NCBI GenBank assembly: GCA_000151295.1
Contig: GG745329.1
Location: 708,421 to 772,420, forward strand
DNA length: 64,000 nt
Origin: Allomyces macrogynus ATCC 38327
Lineage: Eukaryota > Blastocladiomycota > Blastocladiomycetes > Blastocladiales > Blastocladiaceae
Direction: 5' to 3'
In this document: in pieces, positions 12,516 to 23,181 of the stretch
How positions within the stretch are numbered: the stretch's first letter is position 1
How the letters are laid out: the number at the start of each line of letters is the position of its first letter
Translations under genes and position numbers: made by a program
The notes under the pieces: generated by a model
Databases searched by the model: none
What the model was told of the DNA's origin: nothing
What the model saw: the letters and a program-made list of their open reading frames with translations, nothing else

Positions 12516-14180
12516 ATGAGCGACGGCCCGCACGCGCTGCCTTTCCAGCTACCGGGCGACCATGCGCGCGCGCCCCCGTCCCTGGCCGCTGCCATGGTCG
12601 TCCCGGGCGCCTGGGACCCGGCCGCGCCGCTGCTGCCGCAGTGGACCTCACACGCACAGACCACTTCCATGCCATCCACCAACTTGCATCCCGTCGTCGA
12701 GCCCATGACCACAAAGCCTCCACCGTGGACGCATCTCGCTCCAGCGATGATGACGGCGACCCCATCGCCGACCCGCGTGCCGCCGCCACCTCCCGCCGGC
12801 CCGCCGGCCAAGCGCCGCAAGCCAACACCGGCACGTCGTACCGCACCAGCAACCATGACGTCGCGTATTCGTCCAGTGATCTCGCCGCCCACGGCAGCAC
12901 CTTCTCCACCCGTTGTCACGCCCCCGCCTGCGCCTGCTCCATCAACCGCACCCGTCGTGGCACCCACACCAGCTGATGACGCGCGCGACGACAGCCCCGA
13001 CGCACAGCTGCTGCATGCGACGGGTCCGCTCACCAGCGACCAGCGCAAGGCCCTACGAAAACTCAAGAACCGGCTCGCCGCGTCCGAGTCGCGCAAACGC
13101 GCGCGCGAGCACTTGCAGCAGCTCGAGAACGAAGTGCGCGACCTCAAGGCCAAGAACGCTGACCTCGAGCGGCGGCTTGCCGAGGCAGAGGCCGAGCTGG
13201 CCAAGACACGCCAAGGGGGAACCGTTGATCGTGATCCATCCGCAACGCCAACGACCAAGACCGTTCACGCTGAGCCAGTGCAAGTATCGACTGCTGTGGC
13301 CGCGACCTCGCGGTCCTCGGTGGCGGGAGCACCGCCCATGACCATTAAGTCGCTCGGCGCGCTGTTTGCGCTCATGGTCATGAGCGCCGCTTGGCTGCTC
13401 CCGGCGTTCCCGTGGGTCCCGCTCGCGTTGCGGCCGACTCAGTCCCTCCCGCTCGGGTGGATCTTGGATAACCCGGCCCAGGGCGCTGTGCTCGGGTCGT
13501 CGGTCCAGGACCTGCTTATGGGACACGACTGGGCAGCGATGCCGGCGCTCACGACGGCGTGGGGCGGGATGGACCTCGACCCGGCAATGCCGTCGCCGGT
13601 GGCGACCACGCCGCTTGCTGCAGCCTACCCAAACGCGGACCTGGCCGCGACTACGCCCGTCGCTGCACTGTATCCAAACGCGCAGCCGGCCGCGGTCACG
13701 CCCGTTGCCGCGCAGTTTGACCGGCTCATGGTTCCGTCGGCGGTGGTCGAGCAACCGATGTCGATGTCGCCCGTCGCGCCGATGTTTGATGGTGCCATGT
13801 ACCTCGAACCGCAGCCGATGCCGCAGCCGCAGATGCAGCTGCAGATGCAACCGGCACAAAAAGTCGCGTCGGATTTGGCGGTCGCCATGAACCCGGCCCA
13901 TTTTGTGGCCAGCGATGCCATGACCGTCGAGCCCCCGGCGCCGACGGGGGCCGACGCGTACCCGGGCCTGATGGCCGCCGACCCGACGCTCGCCATGTGG
14001 ATGGCCATGTCCGGGTTCGTTGCGCCGAATGACCTGCACGTGCCGATGCCGTCGCCGGCCGTGGGCCATGGGGTTGATCAGAACGCGTTTACGTCGACAC
14101 TGTTGCCGGGCAGCTGGGCGCCGACGCCGGCGTTCTCGGACCTGGCGTGGGCCACGGGCGCGCTCCCGGGCACGAAGTAA
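12516..14180 (+). CDS. bZIP transcription factor with a predicted membrane segment
   Basis: One exon of 554 aa. Residues 1-165 are Pro/Ala/Thr-rich. A basic region (LRKLKNRLAASESRKRAREH, about 178-198, with the NxxAAxxSR signature) runs into a leucine zipper with leucines at heptad spacing up to about residue 232. About 45 residues later comes a hydrophobic stretch at about 279-303 (LGALFALMVMSAAWLLPAF) that could span a membrane. After it are tandem degenerate repeats of about 15 aa (TTPLAAAYPNADLAA, TTPVAALYPNAQPAA, VTPVAAQF) and a Met/Gln/Pro-rich tail. A bZIP followed by a transmembrane helix is the layout of ER-anchored factors such as ATF6, CREB3 and plant bZIP28, but the tail shows no similarity to their lumenal domains that I can recognise. 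The membrane segment is the uncertain part. Confidence 0.85.
   Translation: MSDGPHALPFQLPGDHARAPPSLAAAMVVPGAWDPAAPLLPQWTSHAQTTSMPSTNLHPVVEPMTTKPPPWTHLAPAMMTATPSPTRVPPPPPAGPPAKRRKPTPARRTAPATMTSRIRPVISPPTAAPSPPVVTPPPAPAPSTAPVVAPTPADDARDDSPDAQLLHATGPLTSDQRKALRKLKNRLAASESRKRAREHLQQLENEVRDLKAKNADLERRLAEAEAELAKTRQGGTVDRDPSATPTTKTVHAEPVQVSTAVAATSRSSVAGAPPMTIKSLGALFALMVMSAAWLLPAFPWVPLALRPTQSLPLGWILDNPAQGAVLGSSVQDLLMGHDWAAMPALTTAWGGMDLDPAMPSPVATTPLAAAYPNADLAATTPVAALYPNAQPAAVTPVAAQFDRLMVPSAVVEQPMSMSPVAPMFDGAMYLEPQPMPQPQMQLQMQPAQKVASDLAVAMNPAHFVASDAMTVEPPAPTGADAYPGLMAADPTLAMWMAMSGFVAPNDLHVPMPSPAVGHGVDQNAFTSTLLPGSWAPTPAFSDLAWATGALPGTK
13600..13740 (+). repeat. Imperfect tandem repeat in the bZIP gene
   Basis: Three successive coding units of about 45 bp, each encoding (T/V)TPxAAxYPNAxxAA-like residues. 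The third is truncated. The repeat lies downstream of the putative transmembrane helix. Confidence 0.7.
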
Positions 14181-14504
14181 GGGTGGAATGAGTCTTTTGT
14201 GCATATCGTGTCGATTTTGTTGTTGTGCTTGTTGTTCTTCGTGTCTGTTTGTCGTCAAGCACCCGTTTATCAGTGCCGTTTTGAGATTCCGCCATCGCTC
14301 TGCTACTGCTCTTTGTGCAACTTCAAATCGCAAATCAATACCGTTTTCGTACCCCTCTTCTTTTGGCGTTCTGCGCGTCCAACGGCCACGTCCGATTGCT
14401 CGGCAACGGCAGGGTGATCCATGGAGCAAAACTTCAATATTTGCGACAACTACGACATTCCGCTTCAGCACGTATTCTACATTGCTCAACAAGCAACACC
14501 CGCT
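14181..14504. other. Convergent intergenic region, bZIP and aminopeptidase A
   Basis: 324 bp between two converging 3' ends. It is comparatively T-rich on + just after the bZIP stop, as expected of 3' UTR, and holds no gene that I can see. Confidence 0.6.
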
Positions 14505-17419
14505 CTACTCGTCCTTGGCCTCCTCGGCCGCCTTGGCAGCCTCCTTGGTGCGCGCCAACTCGTCCTCGCGCTCCAGACTCTTGGCCTCGAGCTTCCGCAC
14601 CAGCTTCTCCAACTCCTCCACACGCTTCGTCAACCCGGCGACCGCCGGGTCCGACCCGCCGGCCTTGCGCAGCGCCTTGATCGTCTTGCGAATCCGCGGC
14701 CGGTCCTGCTCAGCAAACAGCGGCACCGCCGCCTCGATCGCGGTTGCGTAACTCGCCGCCGGCTGCCCGATAGCCACAAGCGCACCGACCGCACGGTTGC
14801 GCACGACCGACGCACGGTCCGTCAGCGCCTCCGCAACCGTCTCGACAATCGTGTTGCGCACGGGCTTGTCCACCCAGCTCGCGACCGACGCGAGCGCCGA
14901 CAGGACGGCCGCGCGCAACTTGTCGTGCACGTCGGCATGCATCAGTTCCGCAGCTTGGGCCAAAAGGTACTGCGCGGCCTCGGGCGTGCGGAAGTCGCCG
15001 AGCGCCGTGAGCGCCGCGGAACGCACCGTCGCAAGATGGTCCGGGAGCGATGTGTCCTCGTAGTGCTGCACGAGAACGGCCCAGTCGTCGTGGTGACGCT
15101 GGATCGCGAGCGCGCCCAAAAGCGCCGCGCGCTGGCGGTACGTCAGGTCGTCCTGCGCGAGCAGCTCGAGCACGGCGGTGCGGACCGCCGCGTGCTTGAA
15201 CCGCAGCGTCGCGTACATCTCGGCCTTGACCTCGTCGGACGTCTCGCGGCGGACCAGGTCGATCAAGGCGGCGACCGCGGGCGCGTGACAGAGCTTGCCG
15301 AGTGCGCGGGCGATTTCCTTGCGCACACCTGGCACCGTCTCCTCGGCGGCGGCCAGCTGGATCTTGCGCAGGGTCCCGAAATCAGCGTCCTTGATGAGCG
15401 TGCGGTACGCGCGAATGCGGTTGACCACATCGCGGCCGGTCTTGGCCGTACCGAGCAGAATCTCCTGCGCGGGTTTGAAGTCCTCGGCGAAACCAAACAG
15501 CTGATGGCCGTCCGGGTCAATCTCGACGCGCGCCGGCTTGGTGGGCACGGCAATCGCCGCCTGCGCGCGCGCGTTATCGCCCGTGAACTGCGCAACGGCC
15601 CGGTAGACGGTGCCGTCGGCCGTGGCAAACTCGACGGCCACGTCCATGGCAAACAGCGGCACGCGCTTCTTCAGGTCGGCCTGCGTCTGCTCGATCATGA
15701 CGGCCGCAACCTTGCGGTCGGCGTCGTACTGGAACGACGCCTTGAAGATCGGGTAGCCCTTGGAGTGGAACCACTGGTCAAAGAACTGCGTCAGGTTCAG
15801 GCCCGAAAACTCTTCCATGACGCGCTTGAAGTCCTCGGTCTCGACCGTCTTGCCGGCGTACCGCTGCAGGTACGCGGCGACGGCCGGCCAGAAGACGGCG
15901 TCACCGAGGAGCGAGCGGAGCATGTGAATGCGCGCGCCGCCTCCGGGGTAGGTCGTCATGTCAAACATGTTCCAGCTGTGGTCGTACTTGCGGCACACGA
16001 CGGGGCGCAGGTACCGCTGCGTCTCGGAGATGTAGCTGTCAGGTGCAGTGCACGGTCAGGGTCTGAGCGACAACACGGACGTGGTCGTAAGTGAGAAATA
16101 GCGATGAGTGTACCGTTCCTGGTCGTTGAACCGGTAGAGACGAGCATTGTCGTGACGCTCCTCCGGGGTCGCGCCATGGTTCTCCTCGACCCAGACGCCC
16201 TCAATGTAGGTGGCCCACGACTCCTTGAGCCAGGCGTGCTCAAAGTAGCGAATGACTATCAAGCACAGTTGGGTCAGTTTCAACTACCACGCGCGGTATT
16301 AGCGGTGGAGAAGAGAGAGCAAGACATGCCCGTCATGTCGCCAAAGTAGGTGTGCGCCATTTCGTGAATGTTGACCGTGTCAATCAGGAACTTCCAGTCG
16401 CGCGCGTGCGTGTCGTCCATGGTCACGAAATCGCCCCACGAGACGAGCGAAATGTTCTCCATGGCACCACCGATAAACGGGGCCGTAAACTGGAAGTACT
16501 TGGGCCACGGGAACGGCACACCGACGCGCGTCGACAGCCACTCGACCATTGCGGGCGTGCTGTCGAACGCCTTCAAGATATGTTCGGCCTGGTGCGCCTT
16601 GGGGCCAAAGTACTTGATCGGGATCCCATGCGCGTCGCGGTCATCGACGACCGTAAAATCGCCGACAGCCATGCAAATCAGGTACGACGGGCACGGGAAG
16701 TCGAGGTGGTACTTGGTCGTCTTCTTGCTGCCGTCCTCGGACTCTTCCTCGCCGACCAACGCGCCGTTGGCGTAGGCGTGCATGTGCGCCGGGGCGGTCA
16801 GCGCAAACGACAGCTTGGTGCGCACCGTCGGCTCGTCAACCGTCGGCAGCCAGTACCGCGCGCGCTCCGTCTCGTGGTCGGTCACGACGTACTCGCCGTA
16901 CGACTCGCGGTCGTAGCTCGGGTGCGCGAAAAACAGGCCCGAGACGGGCTTCGTCACCGAGTACCGAATCGTGACGTGCCGCTCCTCGTCCTTGGCAAAC
17001 GGCGCCGCCCACTGGACGTGCAGTTCCTTGCCGTCGTACTCGAACCCGGCCAACAGCTCGCCCTCGACCTCGACGTCGTCAAAGCTCACGGCGTGCAGCT
17101 TGAGCTGCGACGCCGCTTTCGCGATCGCGGGCGTCGCTGCCGGCGCGGCGGGCACGTCGCGGTTGCACCGCACCGTGTGCGTCACGGCAAACTTGGCCGT
17201 CGCATGCTCGAAATCGAAATCGGTGTGCACGTCAATGTGCACGGGCTCGAGGACCATGTTGGGCGCATAGTGCGTGCGTGCATCAGGTTCGGCGAAACCG
17301 ACCAGGTCGTGCTGGTCCGCGTCGGCGCCCTGGCGCGCCTGCACGAGCAGACTATGCCGGCCCTCGACGGCCTCGAGCGTCTCGTCCGACATGCGGTGGT
17401 GCGCGCACGAGCACGGCAT
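14505..17419 (-). CDS. M1-family zinc aminopeptidase, copy A
   Basis: Three exons on minus: 17419-16330, 16255-16114 and 16035-14505 (920 aa). The first intron uses a GC donor (GCATGT). Splicing it places HEMAH (352-356) exactly 18 residues before the third zinc ligand Glu375 in WLKESW, the strict M1 spacing. The substrate-binding GGAMENISL lies at about 317-325. The N-terminal beta domain is followed by the catalytic domain, and the C-terminal third is alpha-helical HEAT-like repeats ending in a Glu/Lys coiled coil (VEELEKLVRKLEAK). No signal peptide is seen, so it is probably cytosolic, cleaving N-terminal residues from peptides. The motif set resembles bacterial ColAP-type M1 enzymes. The part from 17311 to 15358 appears identical to copy B; the C-terminal repeats are clearly diverged. 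A TATA box lies about 195 bp upstream. Confidence 0.93.
15358..17311 (-). repeat. Inverted repeat arm A (identical to 31861-33814)
   Basis: This 1,954-bp block is the reverse complement of 31861-33814. Equal length, identical translations in several frames and shared introns indicate no indels, and I noticed no mismatch. Identity stops abruptly at both ends: the left limit falls inside the codons after LRKI, the right limit just before the DLVGFAEPD codons. Confidence 0.9.
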
Positions 17420-18309
17420 GGTGGGTGCGCGGGTGGTGGTGGGAGTGGAGACGTGCGGGCGAGTGAGGCCGACGAGCGGGTTCGCGGCGAGGACGCTGAG
17501 TGCGCGGTGCGAACTTGGAGTGGTTGTTGCTGCTGCTGCTGGCGACAGACGCAAGTACGTTTGCGTAGGCGACGGCAAAGAAGCGAGGACCGGTGCAAGG
17601 TGGAGGCGACGGGCTTTTATACCTGCCTCGCCGCCAAGCAGCGCACGCCGCAGGAACATCACGTCTATGGTCAAGTTTGCGCTCGGCGTGCGTCGCGTCA
17701 ACTGGTCGCGTCGCGTGCGCCAGTCAGTCGGTCACCGAGAGTCCGGTCTGAGCGGGAGATCGACCGTGAATGATGCCCGTTTCCCCAGGCCGTCACCCTT
17801 GTGCACGCCGTCGAAGGCGGGCACCGTGCGGGCCTCTTCTGCCACGCTGTCGGCGAGCGTCGCGCGGATGGTGCCGCGCGTCGGAATGGCGTGCTGATTC
17901 ACCGTTGATGGCCTCCAGGAAAACAAGGAACGGTTGAACCCGGCAAAAGCCAGGGATGGATTCGAAAATCGTTTCTTGTTTCGGCTCAAACGCACGCATT
18001 CAGCCACAAATTTGCTCGTGTGATCCCAGCGTTCGTTGGGGAGGTGTTTCAAGTTTGCTTTTGTTCTACGTTTTGCAATGCCAATCTCACCCAAGAACAT
18101 GACCTTGAAGCCGCCCGAGGCGCGCGCTAGCCGCTGACACTTGAGTGTGCCGTTGAAGATGAGAGAATGCCGGTGTTGGCGGCTGACGACAAGGATCAGG
18201 AAGCGTTGCGCGGGCAGGACGGTGCAACTTCAGATGAAGCAATAGATATATATCTCTTATTGGCTCCGAAAAAAGCAACCGGGTCGCTGCCGACCCGGCC
18301 CTGCATGCC
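17420..18309. other. Intergenic region, RPC2 3' end to aminopeptidase A promoter
   Basis: 890 bp between two minus-strand genes. It contains the aminopeptidase A TATA box and an AT-rich stretch (about 18235-18275) just past the RPC2 stop that may carry its polyadenylation signals. Short ORFs on either strand show no recognisable product. Confidence 0.5.
17614..17621 (-). promoter_or_regulatory. TATA box of aminopeptidase copy A
   Basis: Minus-strand TATAAAAG in a GC-rich surround, about 195 bp before the ATG at 17419. Copy B has a TATA box in a comparable position although the promoters are otherwise unlike. Confidence 0.7.
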
Positions 18310-21300
18310 CTAGTACGCGTCGAGCACGAGCTTTGGCACAATATTCATGGCCTGCAGTTCCTGGAACAGCAGCTTGGCTGCATACGGGATCTGCAGCTGC
18401 GTCATATCGGCGGCCGACCGGCACTTTTGGCACCAGCCCGGGTACCCGAGCAGCCCACACCCTTGGCACACGTGCACCGTGAACGCGTCCGACGAGATCA
18501 TGAGTCGCTCGAGCAACAGCATCGATGCGCCGTGGCCAATCAAACAATCGCGCTCCATCTCACCAAGACGCAGCCCACCGTCGCGCGAGCGACCCTCGGT
18601 CGGCTGCCGCGTGAGGACGGCGCGGGGTCCACGCGCACGCGCGTGCATCTTGTCCATGACCATGTGCTTGAGCTTCTGGTAGTAGATGGGCCCAAAGAAG
18701 ATATACGCCGATAATGGCTCGCCCGTGACGCCCGACGTGACATAGTCCTTGCCCGCGTAGTTGTACCCGGCCTCGACGAGAATCTTTGACATGTCCTCGA
18801 CCTTGGACCCGCCAAACGCCGTGCCGTATTGCAGCTCGCCCTTGAGCACGCCGGCTTTCCCCGCAAGCAGCTCGATCATCTTGCCGACCGTCATGCGCGA
18901 CGGGAACCCGTGCGGGTTCATGATAATGTCGGGGCAGATACCTTGGTCGTTGAACGGCATGTCCTCTTGGTTGACAATGATGCCCGTCACACCCTTTTGC
19001 CCGTGCCGCGACGAAAACTTGTCGCCGAGCTCGGGCCGCCGCGTTTGCCGCAAGAGCACCTTGATCAAGGTTGAGTCCGACTCGGCCGGTGCCATCAAGA
19101 TCTTGTCCACGTAGGACGGCACCGGCAGCTTGTAGGTGAGCGGCTCGTCGCTGTGCTTGAGCTCGTTCGGGTTGTTGGGGTCGGTCGTCGGCGCCTGCTT
19201 GTTGACGTAGACCTGGCCCTGCTCGAGCTGGAGCCCGACACCCGCCAGGCCGTCGGCCTCGAGCTGCTTGTGCTTGAACAGACCGGGTACCGGGTCGCCG
19301 AGTCGGTCAAACGTGCCGTTGGCGTATCTCTTGAGCACCGTCGCCGACTTCTTGAGCACAATACACCGGCCAAACCCGCGGTCGAGCGAGGCCTTGTTGA
19401 GCACGAGCGCGTCCTCGATATCGTACCCGGAATACGACATGACGGCGAGCATGGCATTGTGCCCGGCCGGCACCTTGTCGTAGTTGATAAGCTCGATTGT
19501 CTTGGTCTTGACCATGGGCTGCTGCGTGTAGACGAGCAGGTAGAGCAGCGTGTCCATGCGGTCAAACTGGTTGTACCCGATCGCGCCCATGGCCTGCTTG
19601 CCCATGGCGCACTGGTACGTGTTGCGCGGCGACTGGTTGTGGTGCGGGTACGGAATCAGGCCGGCAACCGCGCCGAGAATCGTAAACGGCTCAATCTCGA
19701 GATGCGTCGTGTCGTCGGTAATATCGCGCTCGTAGAGGGCAATGTGAATGTCGTTTTCCTCGTTCACGTCGAGGTACTCGATCAGACCGCACTTCAGGAA
19801 ATCGTCAAATACGAGGCACCCGGCGTGCAGCTGCTGCATGTGGTGTGCCGTGACGCGCGGGCGCTTGTTTTCGACAATGATGAGCGGGCGGCACACGCGG
19901 CCTGAGTCACACGCGACATGAATCGACTGCATCGACGCCTGCGTGTAGATCGAGACAAACGACGAGATTTTGCCCGCGCGCCGCATGCGTCGGAACGACG
20001 TGACAAACTGCTTGGGCGCGTGCGTGACGCCGACGAGCACACCGTTCAAAAACACGAGCCACGCCGCGTACATTTCGTCGCCCGTGAGCAGGCCCACGTC
20101 ACGCACGCCCAGCGCAAACATGAGTTTCGCGATCGGCGCCTCGTCGGACGTGGTCGTGATGTGCGTCATGAGCGCCAAGTTCTTGACGAGCCCACATGCT
20201 TCACCTTCGGGCGTGTCCGACGGGCACAGCATGCCCCACTGCGACGGCTGCAGCGACCGCGGGCCCGAGACCTTGCGCGTCTTTTCAAACTGCGAGTTGA
20301 TGCGCGTCATCATGCCGAGCGCCGAGACAAACGAGAGCCGCGTCAGCGCCTGCGTGATCCCGGCGCGGTCCATCTTGAACCGCTTGATGTTCCAGTTACC
20401 CGTGGAAATGGCGCGCACGAAACCTTCGGTAATCGTGATCTGATGCGACGAGAGCTGCAGCGCCGCGTCAAACGCCTGCGCGCGCGCCTTTTGCTTCAAG
20501 ATCTTGTCAATATTGGCCTTGACCTCGGTCGTGAACCGCTTGAACGAGTCGTCAAACAGCAGCGCGAGCAGCTCGCCGGCCAATTCCAGACGCTTGTTGC
20601 CGAGGAAATCGCGGTCGTCCACCTCCTCGCGCGACGACGAGAGCAGCACGCGCCGGCACATGAGAGCAATGTAGACGCACTTGGGCTTGAAGTAGAGGCC
20701 GCGCACGGGCACGTGAGAGAGAACAATGGTCGCGAGCACCTCGAGTGCCTCCTCTTGCCTCGTCAGCGGCGCCTTGTACCCCGGCACGAGCCCGCCCTTG
20801 GAAATCTTGCAACGCGTGGCAATGTAGTCGAGAGCCTGCTGCTGCGTGAAGATGCCGAGGTCGGCGGCCTCCTCGAGCGACGGCGCGAACATTTCGAGCA
20901 GGTCGGCGTTGCGGCCCACGACCATTTGCGAAATCTCCACGTCCGAGCACATGCCGAGTCCGCGCAAGATCACGGCCACGGGAATGTCCTCGTTGAGCGA
21001 GTTGTGCTTCATGTAGAGCTTCTTGTGCTTGAGAAACACGTGCGTCTTGGACTTGCGCTCGAGCGTCGACGAGGTTACCGTCGCCACGATCCCGCCGGTG
21101 CGGTCGACGTCGACAATGATGCGGTTCTTGGACAGCTGCTCCTGGACCAAAATCACCTTTTCCGACCCTTTCACGACAAAGTAGCCCCCCGGGTCGAGCG
21201 GACACTCGGTCATTTGCGCGAGGTCGGCAAACGACTTGCCATAGAGATGGCAGTGCTTGGACCGCAGCATAATCGGGATGCGTCCAATCGTCACGTTCTT

Positions 21301-21855
21301 TTTGCGCACAATCTGCTTGCCGCGCACGTACTCGATGTCGACGTTGATGTTGGCCGCGTAGGTCAAGTCGCGCAGTCGGCACTCATGCGGGGTCAATGCG
21401 CGCGGCACCCCAAATGCGTCGAGATTGTCGGGCTTGCCGACGCGGATGCCGGTAAACTGCAGGTAGAATTCCGGATCAACGTCGGACTCGATGCGGTCGT
21501 TGGTACGGACAATGTTGGCCATCTCCGTTGAGACAAAGTAGTCGAACGAGTCGAGGTGCTGCTTGATCAGGCCCTTGACTTTCAAGAATGCCGGCAGCAG
21601 CGTCCATTTGTCCTAGAGGCGGACAGAATTGGGACGCGTCAGTTTCGCGGCATCAGAATTCGATCTGGCGCGCGGCGACGTTGGGCCAGTTGCACGGATC
21701 AGAGGCGAAATGAGATCAAGAGGATTACTCACCTCGACGGTCGGCACGGGTTCGTTGATGCCCTTGTCCCTGAACTGCGCATTGTCGTGCCAATCAATGT
21801 CCATGGCTGACATGTCGACATACTCGTCCGGGTCCTGTTTGATCTTGGGCTCCAT
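18310..21855 (-). CDS. RPC2: DNA-directed RNA polymerase III subunit RPC2 (second largest subunit)
   Basis: Two exons on minus, 21855-21733 and 21612-18310 (1,141 aa), with a GTGAGT...CTCTAG intron joined in phase 0. The splice restores the family start [26 protein letters not shown] (read in two pieces). Further signatures are the protrusion/lobe [17 protein letters not shown], the fork region [19 protein letters not shown] block with [19 protein letters not shown], the catalytic-core [12 protein letters not shown] and [15 protein letters not shown], and the C-terminal zinc site [16 protein letters not shown]. It is the beta-like catalytic subunit of the nuclear enzyme that makes tRNA and 5S r[14 protein letters not shown] and HIDSF-type residues distinguish RPC2 from RPB2 and RPA2. 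Length matches yeast and human RPC2. Confidence 0.96.
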
Positions 21856-23181
21856 GGTGCACGATCACGGCCAGCGGGCCCGGAGGGTAGGTACGGCTGT
21901 TCGGGTGCTGCGTTCGCGCCGCGTGCGCGGTCGGGGCGAGGGTAGACGCGTTGTTGATCAGGACAGCCTGCTGGTGGTTGGCGCCAGCGGTCGGAGCTGA
22001 AGGAGAGTGACACGCGCTCGGGACGCAGCGCGAGGGTGGCGGAGACGCGATGCGGCAGGTTGCCGCACGCGTCGTTGTGATGGATGACGGGATTGCTGAT
22101 CGTTCGCGGCAGTTGCGACGGCATCAGAGTCGGCCGCGCGTGGGTGTGCCCAGTCATACCCACGCACGTGATCCGTTGCCTGGCTCGAATCATGGCCATG
22201 TTTGCAGCACCGCTCCGCTCGACGATCCCGGACCAGCCGTTCAACGTTGCATTCCAAGCGCGAACGCGCGTCGTCCGCCCGTCTGCTCAAAAATAATTGC
22301 AGCCCTGTAATCTTCAAGGAGCGACTAGCGCAGAGTGTGCAGCACTCCACCGTGTCATGGGACAACATGGGTGATGACTAAGGAGGCGCCCACTCCAAAA
22401 TGCGCCTTCCCCAATGGAAAGCTGAAGGATGTTTTGGACGAGCCTGGTTCTCTTTTGTTTTTTTTTAATATCCAAGCAGCAACGTCTGCCAAATGGCGCT
22501 TGGCAAGGCTCGCTTCCATCTGAAGGTGGAGACGCTCATGGCACTTGTCCGGGCCTAATGATCGAGGCGGTGATCTCCTGGCATGCGATTGTGGTACCCA
22601 GCGGGCCATGCTCTGAGTCAAAGATGGTGGAGAGAGTTGACATGCTCTGATGTGACAAGGTGAGACACAGGGGAGTACCTACCCAGCCAGCTAATTCCGC
22701 CTGCCCCAAGGCAGTTGTCGGGTGGTTGGACGAACCTGGGTCCCTTTTGTTTATGTGCCTCGGAGATGCGTTGTCTCTGCCAGAAACTGGTGCCGGTGGC
22801 CAGCCAGTCGATTGGAGCACGGTGCAGCTGGAAGAGCAAGAGATGCGGTGAGGTGAGACGTGCTTTGATGGTTTGACTCAAACAGGCGGACTAGCCTGTC
22901 ACAAACATCGAATGCGCCGTGCCTGCTGGCCGGCAATGCCGCCACGAGCGTTACCAGCACGGCGACGCCCTCGACCAACCACGGCGACGGGGCCATCGCA
23001 GCGCAGCAAACAGCAAAGATCAGGCGCACCGAGGTCGAGTGCCGACCTTGCGCCGACTGCAGCAAGTTCCGCGCGCGCTGTGGCGAGCTCGAAGACGACT
23101 AGCGTCACCCGTTCGTCACCGACCCGAAAGGCTAGGCGTCCCTTTGACCAACGGCTGGCCGCGACGACGCCGCCAGCCAGC
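21856..23181. other. Divergent intergenic region, RPC2 / BRPF gene
   Basis: 1,326 bp. The left 450 bp is presumably the RPC2 promoter. From about 22330 to 22880 there is a diverged duplicated segment, described separately. The right end is GC-rich promoter/5' UTR of the BRPF gene. No supported gene. Confidence 0.55.
22355..22880 (+). repeat. Diverged tandem duplication, possible decayed repeat element
   Basis: Two segments about 290 bp apart share TTGGACGARCCTGG followed by TCYCTTTTGTTT and then GTCTGCCA/GTCTCTGCCA. They sit in a stretch with lower GC than the flanks. No ORF or terminal repeat is recognisable. Confidence 0.5.

Noticed and set aside
14421..17773. Long open frames on + opposite aminopeptidase copy A (and their mirror images on - at 31699-34685)
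   Set aside because: They are antisense shadows caused by high GC third positions; they contain no recognisable domain and the sense frames carry all M1 motifs.
17930..17985. Possible tRNA or 5S gene near the RPC2 3' end (GATTCGAAAATC)
   Set aside because: Resembles a B box only loosely and no cloverleaf can be drawn on either strand.
19918..21531. 537-codon open frame on + opposite RPC2
   Set aside because: Arg/His/Val-rich translation typical of antisense shadows; the minus strand has complete RPC2 motifs.
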